Of a DNA stretch of 64,000 nucleotides, positions 1 through 11,335 are shown piece after piece. Under the pieces are notes generated by a model. It was given only the letters and a program-made list of their open reading frames with translations. It did not search any database and was not told where the DNA came from. Location of the stretch: positions 102,804,659 to 102,868,658 of the forward strand of contig NC_089822.1 of NCBI RefSeq assembly GCF_035046505.1, in the 5' to 3' direction. The position numbers and the translations under genes were made by a program. Each line of letters opens with the position of its first letter. Positions within the stretch are counted from its first letter, which is position 1. The DNA is from Tiliqua scincoides (lineage: Eukaryota; Chordata; Lepidosauria; Squamata; Scincidae).

Positions 1-428
1 GATAACAAAAAACCCTCAGTTCCTATTGTCTGATTCACTCAGTCACTGCTGCTGAACATTACAGTCATACCTCTGGTACCACAGCTTCCTTTAGTGCTAA
101 TTTGTTATAGCTCTTTGTCCCGGCATGATTGACAGCCATTCCACCCAGTGGGAGCAGTACATTCTGTGCCAGTGAGCACCTGTTTCCTGAATAAAATGTG
201 TCCTATAGCACTGTTTTGCCCAGCACTGGAGAGAACAAATCTCCTACGTTGTTGGAGGTATTGCTATACAGCGGTAATGGGTGATGCAGAAAATTCACCA
301 CCAGGGATGCTTTGTGGTGGCAACCTTAATATATAGCCTAGTTCTGAAAAATGACTGAGAAATCTCATGAACTCCTCTCTCTGTTGGCAGCCACTTGCAA
401 CCTTAGCTACTCTCCCATTTCTCTGCAG
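1..428. other. P3H3 intron, no recognised exon
   Basis: This stretch precedes the first recognisable P3H3 exon and ends in a clear polypyrimidine tract and CAG acceptor at 426-428. No repeat or conserved coding segment was recognised in it. The next upstream P3H3 exon must lie before the window, because the exon at 429 starts inside a codon. Confidence 0.6.
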
Positions 429-1754
429 TGCAATCCTCTACCTGAATGATGACTTCCAAGGGGGGAACCTCTTCTTCACTGAGACAGATGCTGTGACTGT
501 TACAGTGAGTCTGGGCCAAGGACTGGGCAGGGGAAAGGGAAGAACAGCAAGGACTGGGATTAGGAAACTGACCTTTGTGGAGTTAGACTGTTCGTCCATC
601 TAGGAGGTTATTACTATCAACTCTGACTGGTAGGGACTCTCCCGCTTTCCAGACAGCAGCCTGCCTGGAGAGAGCGGGGATTGAACCTGGGACTTTCTGC
701 ATGCAAAGCAGGTGCTCTGCGACTGAGCTACAGGACAGCTCCATGCAGTAATTCTGCCCCTCCTCTACAACAGGATCCATCCCTAGCAACCCAGCAGATT
801 CAAATTGGAAAGCTGAAGGCAAATCCAGTCAAATGTTGTGACAGGATAGACATTAACTCTTTCTCTAACTGATATGCCCAGCTCTCTGCCAGTCTCTGTA
901 TTCATTTCGCCTTCCATTCATCAATCCTGTGTAGCCCCCTTTGTTTTAGACTAGAACATGTGGACATTGTCCCATCCTCAGCTGTTCATAGAGGTGCTAC
1001 TCAGGTTTCTTGCAAGACTGGGCAGGGGAAGGGAGCTGATTGTGTGAGAGCCAGTGATTTACCACTGTCCCCCCCCCTCTCTCTGTGGCAGGCCCAAGTG
1101 CGCCCTAAATGTGGGAGGCTGGTGGCCTTCAGCTCTGGTGGGGAAAACCCCCATGGTGTGTGGGCAGTGACCCGTGGAAGGCGTTGCGCCATTGCTCTCT
1201 GGTACACCCTTTCTCCAGAGCATGCAGAACAGGTGAGATTCAGGGGAAAGGAGGGGGTGGGAGGAAAGAGTCCAATGACATTGTTTAAACATGTGTATAC
1301 TTGATGGGGAAAACTGTGCTACTTGGAAACCTGGAGTTTTCAGGTAGCAATGGGAAGGATAAAAGCATCATATGGATTCCAAGTGAGGAGGTGTTTCTTA
1401 CTAGCTGGAGAATGGGTTTGAAACTACTTGGTAAGGACATATCTTTGAGGAAGACAGAGACCGTCAGGTTGTGGAGTTCTCCAAGGCCATTTCCCCTTTG
1501 CTCTCTCCACACATCTGCAATGTCTCTGGTTGTAGGAACGGGCCCCTGCAGAAGAGCTGGTGAGACGGAAGGAGACGGAACAGGAGCAATCGCATTCAGA
1601 TGGCAAGGATAATACAGGAAACGGGCCTGGCAGTGGAGACTCACCAGAGCCCCCTGTTTCTAAGGGACGAGCCAGATCTGCTAGCCGAAGGAACAAGCCA
1701 AGCTCAGAGCCTGGGCTACAGTCCGAAGTGCTACGAACCAGAGATGAATTCTGA
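429..1754 (+). CDS. P3H3: Prolyl 3-hydroxylase 3, last three exons (5'-partial)
   Basis: ER-resident Fe(II)/2-oxoglutarate dioxygenase of the collagen prolyl 3-hydroxylase (leprecan) family. The exons are 429-504, 1092-1232 and 1536-1754, each flanked by AG/GT. The junctions keep frame: 429-504 starts with one base of a split codon, and the others join at phase 0. The first exon gives AILYLNDDFQGG and the second gives PKCGRLVAFSSGGENPHGV, the conserved end of the dioxygenase fold. By family knowledge, the His of NPHGV (codon 1152-1154) should be the distal iron ligand, and an Arg about ten residues later should hold 2-oxoglutarate. The last exon encodes a hydrophilic, Ser/Pro/Arg-rich tail ending RDEF and a TGA stop at 1752-1754. 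RDEF resembles a KDEL-type retrieval signal. P3H3 is preferred over P3H1 or P3H2 because GNB3, CDCA3 and USP5 follow, as in human. Confidence 0.9.
575..745 (-). repeat. tRNA-derived SINE in a P3H3 intron
   Basis: Read on the minus strand, this has a tRNA-like head with an A-box-like segment (TGTAGCTCAGTCG, 732-720) and a B box (GGTTCAATCCC, 87-77 of the 600s, that is 687-677). A body ending near 583 in a 'TAGATGGACgaacaGTCTaAC' type segment follows. This matches the layout of abundant squamate tRNA SINEs. It is not a tRNA gene: the sequence outside the boxes does not close a cloverleaf, and it runs on well past the tRNA length. Confidence 0.7.
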
Positions 1755-1918
1755 GCAGGATGGATGGGCACCAGCCTTGCAACACTTGCATGGGCCTTCA
1801 CCCAAGTGAAGAGCTTGTGTTGTACTGCTGTTCAGGCCTCTTTACAATGAGCTAAGGAAGTCTGCCTTCCTTCCACAGGACATTATGAGAAATATGGCAT
1901 CAGAATGTGACTTTAGAC
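1755..1918 (+). other. Probable P3H3 3' UTR
   Basis: Sequence directly after the stop codon with no recognised repeat. No AATAAA is seen before the MITE at 1919. The first AATAAA downstream is at 2055-2060, inside that MITE, so the transposon may supply the polyadenylation signal. This is inference only. Confidence 0.4.
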
Positions 1919-2145
1919 CAGAGATTTTCAACCTTTCTCATCTCATGGAACACTGAGATGGCCCTAAAATTGTCAAGGCAGACCATCAGTTTTTTGACAA
2001 TGGGCAAAGCACACCATGATGCTGTTGGGGGCTTACATCCCCCAAGGGCCTAGTAATAAATGACCCTCCCCCAAACTCCTGAGGCACACCTACAGACCAT
2101 TCAAGGTACACCAGTGTGCTGCAGCACATTAGTTGAAAATCACTG
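1919..2145. mobile_element. hAT-type MITE (family A, copy 1)
   Basis: A 227-bp element with ends CAGAGATTTTCAACC and GTTGAAAATCACTG. It is flanked by near-identical 8-bp duplications (CTTTAGAC at 1911-1918, CTTTTGAC at 2146-2153), as expected for hAT transposition. A second copy lies at 14682-14912. No transposase is encoded. Confidence 0.8.
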
Positions 2146-2211
2146 CTTTTGACCGTGGATTGTGCCTGCCATCTTAGCCTGAGAATAATTTTCTCCCAGT
2201 AAGAATGCCAG

Positions 2212-2440
2212 GTTGGTGAGCCAGTGTAGTTTAGAAAGAAAGACTAAGCTGTGAACCAGGACTACCCATCTGCCATGAACTCACTGGGTGGCCTAAGGCA
2301 AGTCACTATTCTCTTTCAGCCACAACTCCCATGTCAACAATAAGGGGTTGATGGTACTAGTCTACCTTACAGTGCTGTTGTAAAGATAAATGAGATGTGC
2401 TTTGAGCATTCTGAAGCTCTATATAAATGTTAAAAGGTCA
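2212..2440 (+). repeat. MIR-like tRNA-derived SINE, diverged
   Basis: Follows the usual order of this SINE type: a 'gccagtgtagtt' head, 'ccatgaactcactgggtgg', 'aaggcaagtcact', then 'gctgttgtaaagataaatg' and a tail 'gctctatataaatgtta'. The same order of blocks recurs at 11143, 13388, 28440 (reverse) and 30590 (reverse). Confidence 0.6.
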
Positions 2441-3841
2441 TCCTTCTTCCAACCCTTTATTTCCTCACTTGATTTTACAAATGCATCAACAGTACAAGGA
2501 GAGATAATTTCTAAAATAGGCGGGTCTGAAGATTTTCCTTGTGTTGGGATGGAAACACACATGTTTAAAACCAGCCAAGCCAGAGCAGGAATCTTGCTTG
2601 TGCGGGTACCCAAACTATATAATAAAGGAGAAATGAACAAGTGGCAGAGAATCTGAAGAGCTCTGTGTTCCTGTCCGCAAGAAAACAGTAACAAGAATGA
2701 AAAGATGATAGACAAATGCAAAGAGTGTGTGTGTGTCATTGCTTCCAGTGTGGGAAGTGCCCACACTAAACCAGCAGAAAGTCTCAACAACATGTTTGCA
2801 CATTTGCGATCCTCAGCACCGGTGCTGGGCCGGCACTGATCATTCTGGATCAGGCCTTGAGTCTGTAACAAAAAAGAAATTCTCTTCATTATAAAGTCTT
2901 CATTAGAGTGTTGTCTTCTACCACTTATTTCTACTTTGAAACTTATTACACTTTATTTCAAGATCCAGCTCAGTTCATCCCAGTTCATGGGTTACAATAG
3001 TTTAAATTTAAAATAATTGAAAAAATTGATTTAAAAAAATATTCCAAATAAATATAAAAGGTTTAGGGCAGCCCAGTTCTATTTAATTCCCTCTGTACCA
3101 ATGCAGTGTACACTGTATCGTGCAGGGAAATTTCAGGCCCCAGAGATTTACAGGTAAGGGAACATTTGTTCCTTTACTCAGAAGTAAGGTCGGTTAGCAG
3201 GAGGTCAGTTAGCAGTAGTAGCTTTTTGGTATAACATTGTGCTTTTAGCTTTTTGCCTCTGAGAATCACAAAGATACTCAAGACCTCCCATGACAACCTT
3301 TGATTTAACAGCTTAAATATCTTTTTAAAATGATTTTTGCTTTGCTGATCATGGTGGCATTTAAGTACCCCCAGGTAAAAATTGCATAGATTGGAGGCAA
3401 GCCGTAGTTTTAAGCAAGTTGACAGTGCTTTGGAAAAGGTTTCTCTTCCCTAGGAGCGTACACAAATATCTTCTGCCCCTCTGTTATTTCTGACCCAATA
3501 GGTTTTTGAAACATTGCAAAACCAATTTACCAGAGGCAAAAATAGATTGAGCATATAGACCCCAAATGATGATTCTTCCTTTTTTATTGCCTTCAACTCC
3601 TTGAAAAAGTAGAGTAGCCCCCCCACACCGTAGCATTGTACTCAGTTTCCATAGTTTCAGTTATCCATGGTTTTCAAATTGCACACCATGCTGATTAACA
3701 TGGTGAAACCTTCCCAGTCTGTTGTGTTCATGACTCATCTCTGTTACCCACACTAGCCCACTTTACTTGCATCTAGTTAGTCTCTAGCATTCTCACTGTC
3801 CACATTCATTGCCATGTTATCACAGCATTATTGTGAAAATA
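2441..3841. other. Intergenic, nothing recognised
   Basis: AT-rich sequence with no conserved reading frame, RNA gene or clear terminal repeats. A short CA/TG run occurs near 2727-2737. The open frames here are short and lack recognisable protein motifs. Confidence 0.4.
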
Positions 3842-4528
3842 CAGTCCGTTCTCATTATCCGCTAGGGTTAGGTTCCTGGAAAATCTAGTGGATACCAAAT
3901 TAGCTGATACTGAATCACTGAACCTATGGGAAAACTGGGGTTAGGTTCCAGGGGACTCTCTTCATCATACACTCTATGAACTTGATGAACCTGAACCTTA
4001 ACTTGAAGTCTATGGGGCTGGGTGGTTGCGAAGGCTCATCAACATCAAGGTTGCTGGCCCAAAAATGAGGCCTCGGAGTTCAACCATGAGGAGGGGGTTA
4101 CTTTACCCATCCTTCTCTTCCACCTGTCTCTTGGCTCCTTCCCTGGGTTTGCCCTAACCCTAGATCAGCCCTCAAGTAGCCTTCCTGAGACATCATCCGC
4201 CTCTCATCATTGCCAGGGTTGTGAAGGTTCAACTGGAGTTTCCGAGATGGTGCCTATGATGATGGGGCAAGTCTAGAAGCGGACACAAATGTGTCCGACA
4301 ATTCTCCACAGGCCAGTACCAGTGCCTGTTTGATGCAGAAAATTGACCTAATCCAGAGAACTTTCCCCCCCAAAATTGGCTGGGATACCCCCAGCCCCAA
4401 GTGCACCAGCACAGTATTTGTGGGTAACAAGAACAGAGTCACAGATAATGAGAGATAGGTGGCAATTCTGTCCCTTGCGGCTAAGCAAATTTGCAGATAG
4501 TGAATTTGCATATAAGGAGAATTGACTG
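3842..4528. mobile_element. Tigger/pogo-like non-autonomous DNA transposon
   Basis: A 687-bp element bounded by TA dinucleotides (3840-3841 and 4529-4530). Its imperfect inverted ends are CAGTCCGTTCTCATTATC on the left and, read in reverse, CAGTCAATTCTCCTTATA on the right. A 'ggttaggttcc' block occurs twice inside (from about 3867 and 3940). No intact transposase frame is seen. Confidence 0.65.
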
Positions 4529-5296
4529 TAACTTTAACATTGGTATCTATGTAAATGAAAAAATGACATATAGATGGTTTTTCTACAATTTTGGGCATGC
4601 ACAGTAGATCTTGGAGCCTATCCCCCACAGATAAAGGGGAACTACTGCCTCCAATAATATAGACACAGAATCTTCCACAGAGACTTCTGGGGAACATGTA
4701 CAGCCCCTTTCCAGTCAAAGCTTGCCTTGTTTACTGAGCATGATAATAGGAGCCAGGCAGACCAACTGCCCCGCAATCAAATCTTATTTATCCTTCCAGT
4801 GTGACTCTTTCCTTTGTGGTGATGGGACATATTGGATCCACAGAAGAGCACTCAAAAAATTGCATTTTACCACATAACTGTTGAATCCAAGCAGACCAAA
4901 TTTAAAAAAAAAAAATTCACAAGTTGCACAGGTTGAATAAGAGCACCAGATATACTTGTACACATTGCTTAATGGACGGAAGATAATGGCAGGAAGTGCA
5001 GACCTCAGACCATAGCATTACAAATTCTTACTGTGACATGCCTGCAGTGGACCACCAGTTTGCATTGTACCCAAATACACAAGCACATCCACCATGTTTT
5101 CACACCACACAGCCAACCCTGCCTTAATGTTCTGGGTTACTCCAGTGGTGTTTTGCAGCCTTGAACAGCCTTGTGACTACTTGATAGTAAGAAAACATTG
5201 CTCCCAGTGAGGCCTGATGAAAACTGGCAGGTCTACCGGAATGAGTGTTACTATACTCCTGGGTGCTTATCAAAACAGAAAGAAACAGAAAAAGGG
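4529..5296. other. Intergenic, nothing recognised
   Basis: No gene, RNA or bounded mobile element is supported here. There is a short A-run near 4903-4913. Confidence 0.4.
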
Positions 5297-5785
5297 AGTA
5301 GCGAGACCAATCTGTGGAGCTGTTGAAAGCGGATAAGAATAGGCCCTCAGTTTGGCTGTACTTGTCGTAAGAGGCGACTAAACAGCCACCAGGTAGATGG
5401 GACTCGTCAGCCTGGGAAGGCAGCTCATCTGAGAGAAGGAAAACTCTGATCCCAAACCTCCACTGCCTTGTGGCTACATCCGGTTATGAAAAAGGCTTCA
5501 GGAGTCAACCTCGAGGCAAAATCCGGAGCCGGAGTCCCTGAGGCAGTTCATGGCTGAACACAGTCATGTTCTGGCAACTCCTGCAACGCCGCTGGAACCA
5601 ACCGTATTGGCCTCTGCCTTTCCATTGGACCATTTCAGCGGAGAGGAGGGATTTGCTGCATGGGTAACAGCCTATCCTCCATACCTACTTTACCCAGGCT
5701 TCACGCACTGGAGAGGACACTCTGTTCCAGAACCACCATTCAGAGCGTGACACCATAGTCTTCCGAGACTGAAGGATGCCAACTA
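5297..5785 (+). mobile_element. Composite non-autonomous element sharing the LINE 3' tail
   Basis: A GC-richer block of about 490 bp. Its last 66 bases (5720-5785, from CTGTTCCAGAACCACCATTC to the end GATGCCAACTA) match the 3' terminus of the LINE at 34879-36469 with only a few differences. The body upstream (for example the block from 5364, CTTGTCGTAAGAGGCGACTA) does not match the LINE coding part present here. It may be the 5' region of a full-length LINE joined to its tail by internal deletion, or a SINE-like element that took over the tail. The left boundary is approximate and no target duplication was identified. Confidence 0.6.
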
Positions 5786-6624
5786 TGATTGTGGAAGGCA
5801 GAGGCCTAGAAGAGGGAAAACAGTGAAGAGCCAATACAAAGTGAGTGGGATTACAGAAAGAGTTGGTGTAGAGGTTGTTCCACTGTGGCTTTCATGGTCG
5901 GTGCCTGTATTGGCTTGCTCAGCTAAACAGCAGGGAAGGCAAGGGCTGCTGGATAGCTTACTATTTTCCAGGCTGAGATAAACACAATCCACTGTTGTTC
6001 CTGCATGGGGGATTAGCATCCAGAGATGGGATTATTTTGTAGCCAAACAGAAGCTAAGAGGAACAGCGGGAAGAGTATCAAAGACAGCAATGACCCCATT
6101 CCCTGGCAGTGGTTAGATCCTGACTTGGGCTGGGTCAGCCCAAGGCAGAGTGAGTGGGAGCCTAAAGGAACAACTCTGCATATGGTCCAGGATCTAGTCA
6201 TGGATCTCCTGTTTTTTATTTGTCTAAAAGCATGTGTGTACTCCACCCTTCAGACTGGATCACTGTCACAACACTGGGGGGGGGGGTTTAACCGCTTTCT
6301 TCCCTATACTGTTTCACAGATAGAAATGCCACATGCACTGCAAGCTGCTATTATTTGTGAAGGAGGGGGATAGGTGCCCACATCCTTCTCTTTCAATACA
6401 AAGGGCAGGACTGAGGGCCAAGGGCAGGTGCCATGGAAGGAGCTTTGAATGAAAATACTGTACCAGCAGATCTAATCTCTGTTTCATAGACCATCAGTAG
6501 CTCCTTGTGTAGAGCTAATCCAGTCCCAGTGAGTCTTGGAGGGTGAAGAGGTTGAACAAATGCCTCTATGCTCTTCGCCTTGTAATGATACTGAGTGCTT
6601 GCTTTGATGCATTGCTACTGAGAG

Positions 6625-7035
6625 TCAGGACTGGGAGTTGGACTTAAATCTAAAAGACTCAGGTTCAAATCACCACTCGGCCCTGAAGCTGCCTTGGACC
6701 AATCACTCTCAGCCTCACCTTCCTTACAGGAAGGAAGCCTCACCTTCCTTACAGGAAGCCTCACCTTCCTTCCTTATACCCCTGCTAACTGAGTAAGCGG
6801 CACTTTTTCAAGTGGGTGCTCCTTTTTTTAGCAGGGGGAGAGTAACTGGCCCACCTCAAGCCTGCACTGTCTGTTCTAGTGGCTGTCTGCTGGTATTCAT
6901 TTGCATCTTTTTAGATTGTGAGCCCTTTTGGGACAGGGAGCCATTTAGTTATTTGATTTTTCTCTGTAAACCGCTTTGTGAACTTTGAGTTGAAAAGCGG
7001 TATATAAATACTGTTAATAATAAATACTGTTAATA
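6625..7035 (+). repeat. MIR-like SINE with an L2/CR1-type tail and short tandem repeats
   Basis: 6625-6712 resembles the middle of a MIR-like SINE ('gactcaggttcaaatcacc', 'ttggaccaatcactctcagcc'). It is followed by about three copies of a 20-21 bp unit (GCCTCACCTTCCTTACAGGA) at 6712-6771. 6885-7010 is a LINE/SINE tail of the 'attgtgagcccttttgggac...gtaaaccgctttgtga' type, ending in a repeated 'tactgttaataata' tract. The parts may be separate insertions. Confidence 0.5.
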
Positions 7036-7599
7036 ATACAGGGTTGTTGTGAGGACAAAAGGAGGGGAGGAAGCATGTACACCACCCTGAGCTCCTTACA
7101 GGAAGGGTAGTTTTAAAATGTGAAAAATAATGTATCTCATCTTGTCTACAAACTCATTAACAACGCAATCCTTTAAGACTCAAGTCCCACTAAGTTTAAT
7201 GTGACTTGCTTCCAGGTCAGCATATACAGGTTTGCTGCCTTAGGTAACTTACAGTTCCTCAGCCATTTGCCAATAGTGGTAGTCTCTACCTTACAGAGCT
7301 GTTGTAAGTAATTAATATAGTCTTAAGCACCTTGAATGATCATTATCCTAGTTTCATGGCAGAGAGAGGGAGGCAGAACAAAATATGTTCCAAGTTGTTC
7401 CTTTCCATTCTCTTTTCAAGACTTCCTCTTCTCCATCAAACAGGATCCTTCCATACATTCGCAGATCATTTCAAATCCAGGTGTGGATCCTATTCTTTTT
7501 TTGTATGAGGATAGCAAATTACAAGCTTCTCTGTCAGGGCTCAGGTACATGTGAGGTGCCTGGGCTCTCACTGCAGCATGGTGGCTACCTCTGGCCCAG

Positions 7600-8460
7600 A
7601 AGTGGCCCTGCTGATTAGATTGATGACTTCCTGACGTCAGATGCGATCCGTTAAAAGGTATTTATCTCGGGCTTGGGCCAAAGCTGTAGGAGAGATTAAA
7701 AGAGATTGAGGCCAAGATAATCCTTTGACAGCAGCATCCCAGAACACACAGCTGCCAAAAGGCCTGTGATCAAATGCTCTTGCCAGTCCTCTGCACACCT
7801 TTCTCTCCCTAGTTCTGGGAAAACAGAGTTTACTCCGGCCCTACAAGGTGTGATCCCACTGCTGCCCTCTCCTTACAGAGGCCTCCAAAGTGGAGTTCAT
7901 CAGGATACAAGAGGATGTCCTAGACCTGCTTTCCTTCCCCTTCTGGATGTTGTTCCAGACCTAGTTTCCACAAGATGCAAAACTGTGTACATTTTTTTTT
8001 CTGGCTTAACTTTGTTGTTTTAATGCAATACTATACACAAAAACAAATTTGATCAAACCCTCTGGTTGTGTTTTTTTTCCTTTTCAAAAAAGCACTTTAT
8101 TCTCCCTCTCTGTCCCCTCCCAATCCACCTGCTTTGCATTAAGTCCCAATCCGATTTCCCCAACTCACTGGTGTCTGATTTAATTTGCCTGATGCTGCTC
8201 CTGGAATTGGCCCTCCCCCAAACCCCCACCCCTCCCCTCCACAGCATCCCAGCTCCCCACAGGGAGATCTATCCTAGGAGAGGATAGGAGGATCTATCCT
8301 AGGAGAGGATGAGACACTGAGAGTGAGTGAGAGACACGACGCCTGTGGACTGACGGCTGGTGCCAGAACAGGACTGAAGGGAACTAGCAGTATAGCCAGC
8401 CAACTCCTGGCCCAAGGGAGCCACACACTCCAGGGAGCGGAGGGTCCTGAGAAGAAGGAT
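7600..8460 (+). promoter_or_regulatory. Possible distal GNB3 promoter and 5' exon (weak)
   Basis: 7632-7639 is a perfect cAMP-response palindrome (TGACGTCA). It lies 20 bp after a GATTAGATTGATG segment containing an OTX/CRX-like GATTA core. A C-rich Sp/KLF-like tract is at 8212-8243. A G/A-rich stretch then ends at a consensus donor (ACG/GTAAGA, exon end about 8460). GNB3 needs an upstream noncoding exon to join its acceptor at 24681, and this is one candidate. The distance (16 kb) is large and nothing else ties the two together, so this is a suggestion only. Confidence 0.2.
8262..8311. repeat. Short tandem duplication
   Basis: Two adjacent copies of a roughly 24-bp unit built around GATCTATCCTAGGAGAGGAT, nearly identical, which suggests a recent local duplication. 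Confidence 0.8.
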
Positions 8461-10479
8461 CGGACTATAGAGCACGGTAAGAATGCACCTCTTGCTCGCT
8501 TCTCCCCTCTCCCAACTTTACCTGGGAACTGGTGTCCACTCCTCTTTGTGACTTGCTGGAATGTAACTTCCCTTCTATTTTTTCCGGAATGTGGAAATGG
8601 ATTTCTGGGTATGCCTTTGAACTGGAACTTTTGCAAGGAAAGGTCCCATTTCAAAGCCAAACCAGTCTAGTGAAGGTCATGGAATGGGTCATTTCATAAA
8701 CGTTCCTTTCTTTCTCAGGGCTGCTTTCACAGCCCTGCTTTCACACATGTTCCTACTCTGGTGCACAGTTCAAAATTCTGACTCATGACAAAACAAACAA
8801 CCTGCACTTTACAAAGAGCAGTGGGGTTCATGCTTTTTCCTACAGTTTTTCTGCCATGTCGCAAATATGCATCCTTCATAAAGCAGAGGCAGGTGGGCAA
8901 CCTATTTATGAAACAGTAGAGGACTGCAAGCACTGCAGGAGGCCTATTCTCCGCCCCCCCCCTCGAGGATCCCAGCTTTGGTACCCAATGTTCCTTCAGA
9001 CAAGGAGCCACAAAGTCACACCCTACAAGTACCTGCTCTCCTACCAAACTTTTAGCACTCTCATTTTCTTTTAAGACATCTACAGGGAAGAGCAGCAGGA
9101 CAGAACAGAAGAGATCAGGGTAATTTTATCCTTCTCTTTGATCTCTTTTGGCAGAAGGAGAGGGTAAAGGTAGAGGTGGATCAGCTCTCTGCCCAGCTGT
9201 GAAGGAAGTCAGGGTCAACGGGGTGAGCAAGTCCCACCCCCCAGGGATTATGTGGAGCCCCAAGACCAAGATGTCTTTTAATCCCCCGTCCTTCTCTGCC
9301 TTTCCCTTTTCTATTTGCAGCTCCTTGGCATGAAACTTGCTAGAGCTCCTTTCTCAAGAGGGATATTGGTGTGTGATGTGATTGCAGGGTTATATGGATA
9401 GCAGTCTGGGCATTCAGCCCCCCCCCCCCATCATATCCAGGCCTTTTCAAGCAAGGAGTCAGAGATTGTCCTGTTTGTTGATCTAAGTTTAAAAGTTCTC
9501 AGACAAAGAGTAACCTAAACAATGGCAGAGGGTATCTGCCAGGAGCTGGTGCTGAGCACATCTCCCTAGATTATTTTCTAGGCCTAAGCACTATTTGCAG
9601 AACCATCAGCTGTGAGCCTGCAGATCCTTACAACCGCAACAAAATCTTCTGTTGCCTAAAATGCAGCACAAAACTAGAAATGGAGGTGCCTTACCCCAAA
9701 CTGCTTGCCCTGAAATACGGGTGATGAAAACTGAAGCAGGTCATTCAGGTATTGATTTGTGTGTTGTTTAAATCTAGAAGAGGCATTTGTTCATTTTCCT
9801 GCATCCGGGAAAATGCAATGTACAAATCAGGTCTTCAACACACACACAGCATTTTTTGCTGATTTGCTTGTCAGAGGGCCTGTTCACACAACTGATTGCC
9901 TCCAGGTTAGCGATTTTCCTTTTTTCAACACCAGAAGGCAAGGGGGCAAGAAGCTTGATTTGTATGTCAGAAACAGGAATAATGTTTGATTCTGAGAAAA
10001 TACACTAGCACTTGTATAGTATTGGCATTCATGTGCATCACCCTGGAAGCCTTACCCGTTGTAAACATCTTGGGGAAAGCCCAATTATGTTAATATGTTC
10101 TCAGTTGGAGAGCTGAAGGGGAACAAAGCACTGGCCTAATAGATTGGTCCAAGGACAGTGTGCTGTACAGGTTTTCAGTTATCTCAGAAAGCAACCAAAT
10201 GATGGGGAAGGCAGCAGAGAGACTGTAGTTCAGAGAGAGGGAGCTAAAGCCGAAAAGGGTTTTGAAAGTGAAGGCACTTGGAATGTCCTGACTTGATACA
10301 ATCACTATCAGTGTGACGGAGTCAATAACCTTGCAGAGCCCATCTTCCGTGTTGTGTTGCGAATCGTACAAAACTGTGAGGGATTTTACCGAATATCAAA
10401 AACATGGCAATACTGGAGTACTGGGGCTGTAAGCAATAAAATGGACCAACACTGCAAACAAAAACAGTCAACCATACAG
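8461..10479. other. Intergenic, nothing recognised
   Basis: No gene or bounded repeat is supported. Poly-C runs occur at about 8957-8964 and 9419-9429. Confidence 0.35.
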
Positions 10480-10900
10480 TTATAGTATATCAAAATGAAG
10501 CTGCCTAGCACGGCTGTGAAGGACCTTGAGTGATTCACGGTCTAAGTATGGGCCAACAAGGTGAAGATGCTGCAGAAGAGGCGAACGCCATCATGGACTG
10601 TGTTGACAAAAGCATCCAGGACCTGAAAAGTGGCAGTGTCATGAGCCATAGTGGTTAAGCTTTATAATAAGGGAAAACTAATTCAGATAGTAGTGATGGA
10701 TTTTTAATGTATAAAAAGGCTGAGGGACCTAGACAGAGATCAGAATAAGGTGGGACAGAGGTGCTTGTAGCTGTATTTTCACAAACATCTGAAAGGCAAC
10801 ATTGACTGTTCACCACAGCAGCTGACAAGGAGCTCTGAGGAAATTTCAGAAGAGCAAAGATCTTCCCAGCTTCTAAAATGGATTTAGAAGTTACTGAAGA
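10480..10900 (+). repeat. Possible CR1/L3-like LINE relic
   Basis: One reading of 10590-10640 gives EEANAIMDCVDKSIQDLK, which resembles the 'KKANAILGCINKSI' stretch near the C-terminus of CR1/L2-type LINE proteins. The rest is too diverged to align by eye. Boundaries are rough. Confidence 0.3.
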
Positions 10901-11097
10901 AAGGAGATTGTGGAACGGTATTTCCTACTGGCATTCAGAGATCTAAGACTTGCTCTTAAGGATTCTGCAGACCCCTTTCACCTCCTGATTATGGCTTGTT
11001 AGCATTTTGTGAAGAACACAGTCAGAGGCTGCTAGTCCGTTCAGGATTTACAGGAGCAGTTTTTTTTTTCTAGATGGAAACAGTAAAGACCAGTCAT

Positions 11098-11101
11098 GCA
11101 T

Positions 11102-11145
<44 letters not shown>

Positions 11146-11335
11146 TGGCAGTATGGTGTAGTGGATAATGTACTTGGCTTGAGGAGATCTGGGTTCAAAT
11201 CCCTGCTTAGTAATGAAGCTCATTTGGGCAAGCAACTACTTGTCAACCTAACACTCCCAGCATGATAGCTGTGAGGATATAATGGGATAAACCAATATAC
11301 ACTACCCTGAGCTGCATGAAGGAAAGGCCAGAGAC
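11098..11335 (+). repeat. (TTTA)n microsatellite followed by MIR-like SINE
   Basis: 11098-11142 is about eleven TTTA units. From 11143 a MIR-like SINE follows: 'ggcagtatggtgtagtggat', 'gagatctgggttcaaatccc', 'taatgaagctcatttgggc', then 'tgaggatataatggg' and 'accctgagctgcatg'. The B-box-like GGTTCAAATCC is at about 11193-11203. Confidence 0.7.

Noticed and set aside
672-742. tRNA gene on the minus strand
   Set aside because: A and B boxes are present, but the stems do not pair well and the sequence continues as a SINE body.
2419-2889. 156-codon open frame on the minus strand
   Set aside because: Overlaps a SINE tail, has no recognisable motif, and has no splice or promoter support.
4254-4718. 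154-codon open frame on the minus strand
   Set aside because: Starts inside the Tigger-like element and runs beyond its end. It shows no transposase motif such as DDE spacing.
6712-6776. CRISPR-like repeat array
   Set aside because: Three adjacent 20-bp units with no spacers in a vertebrate genome. It is a simple tandem repeat.
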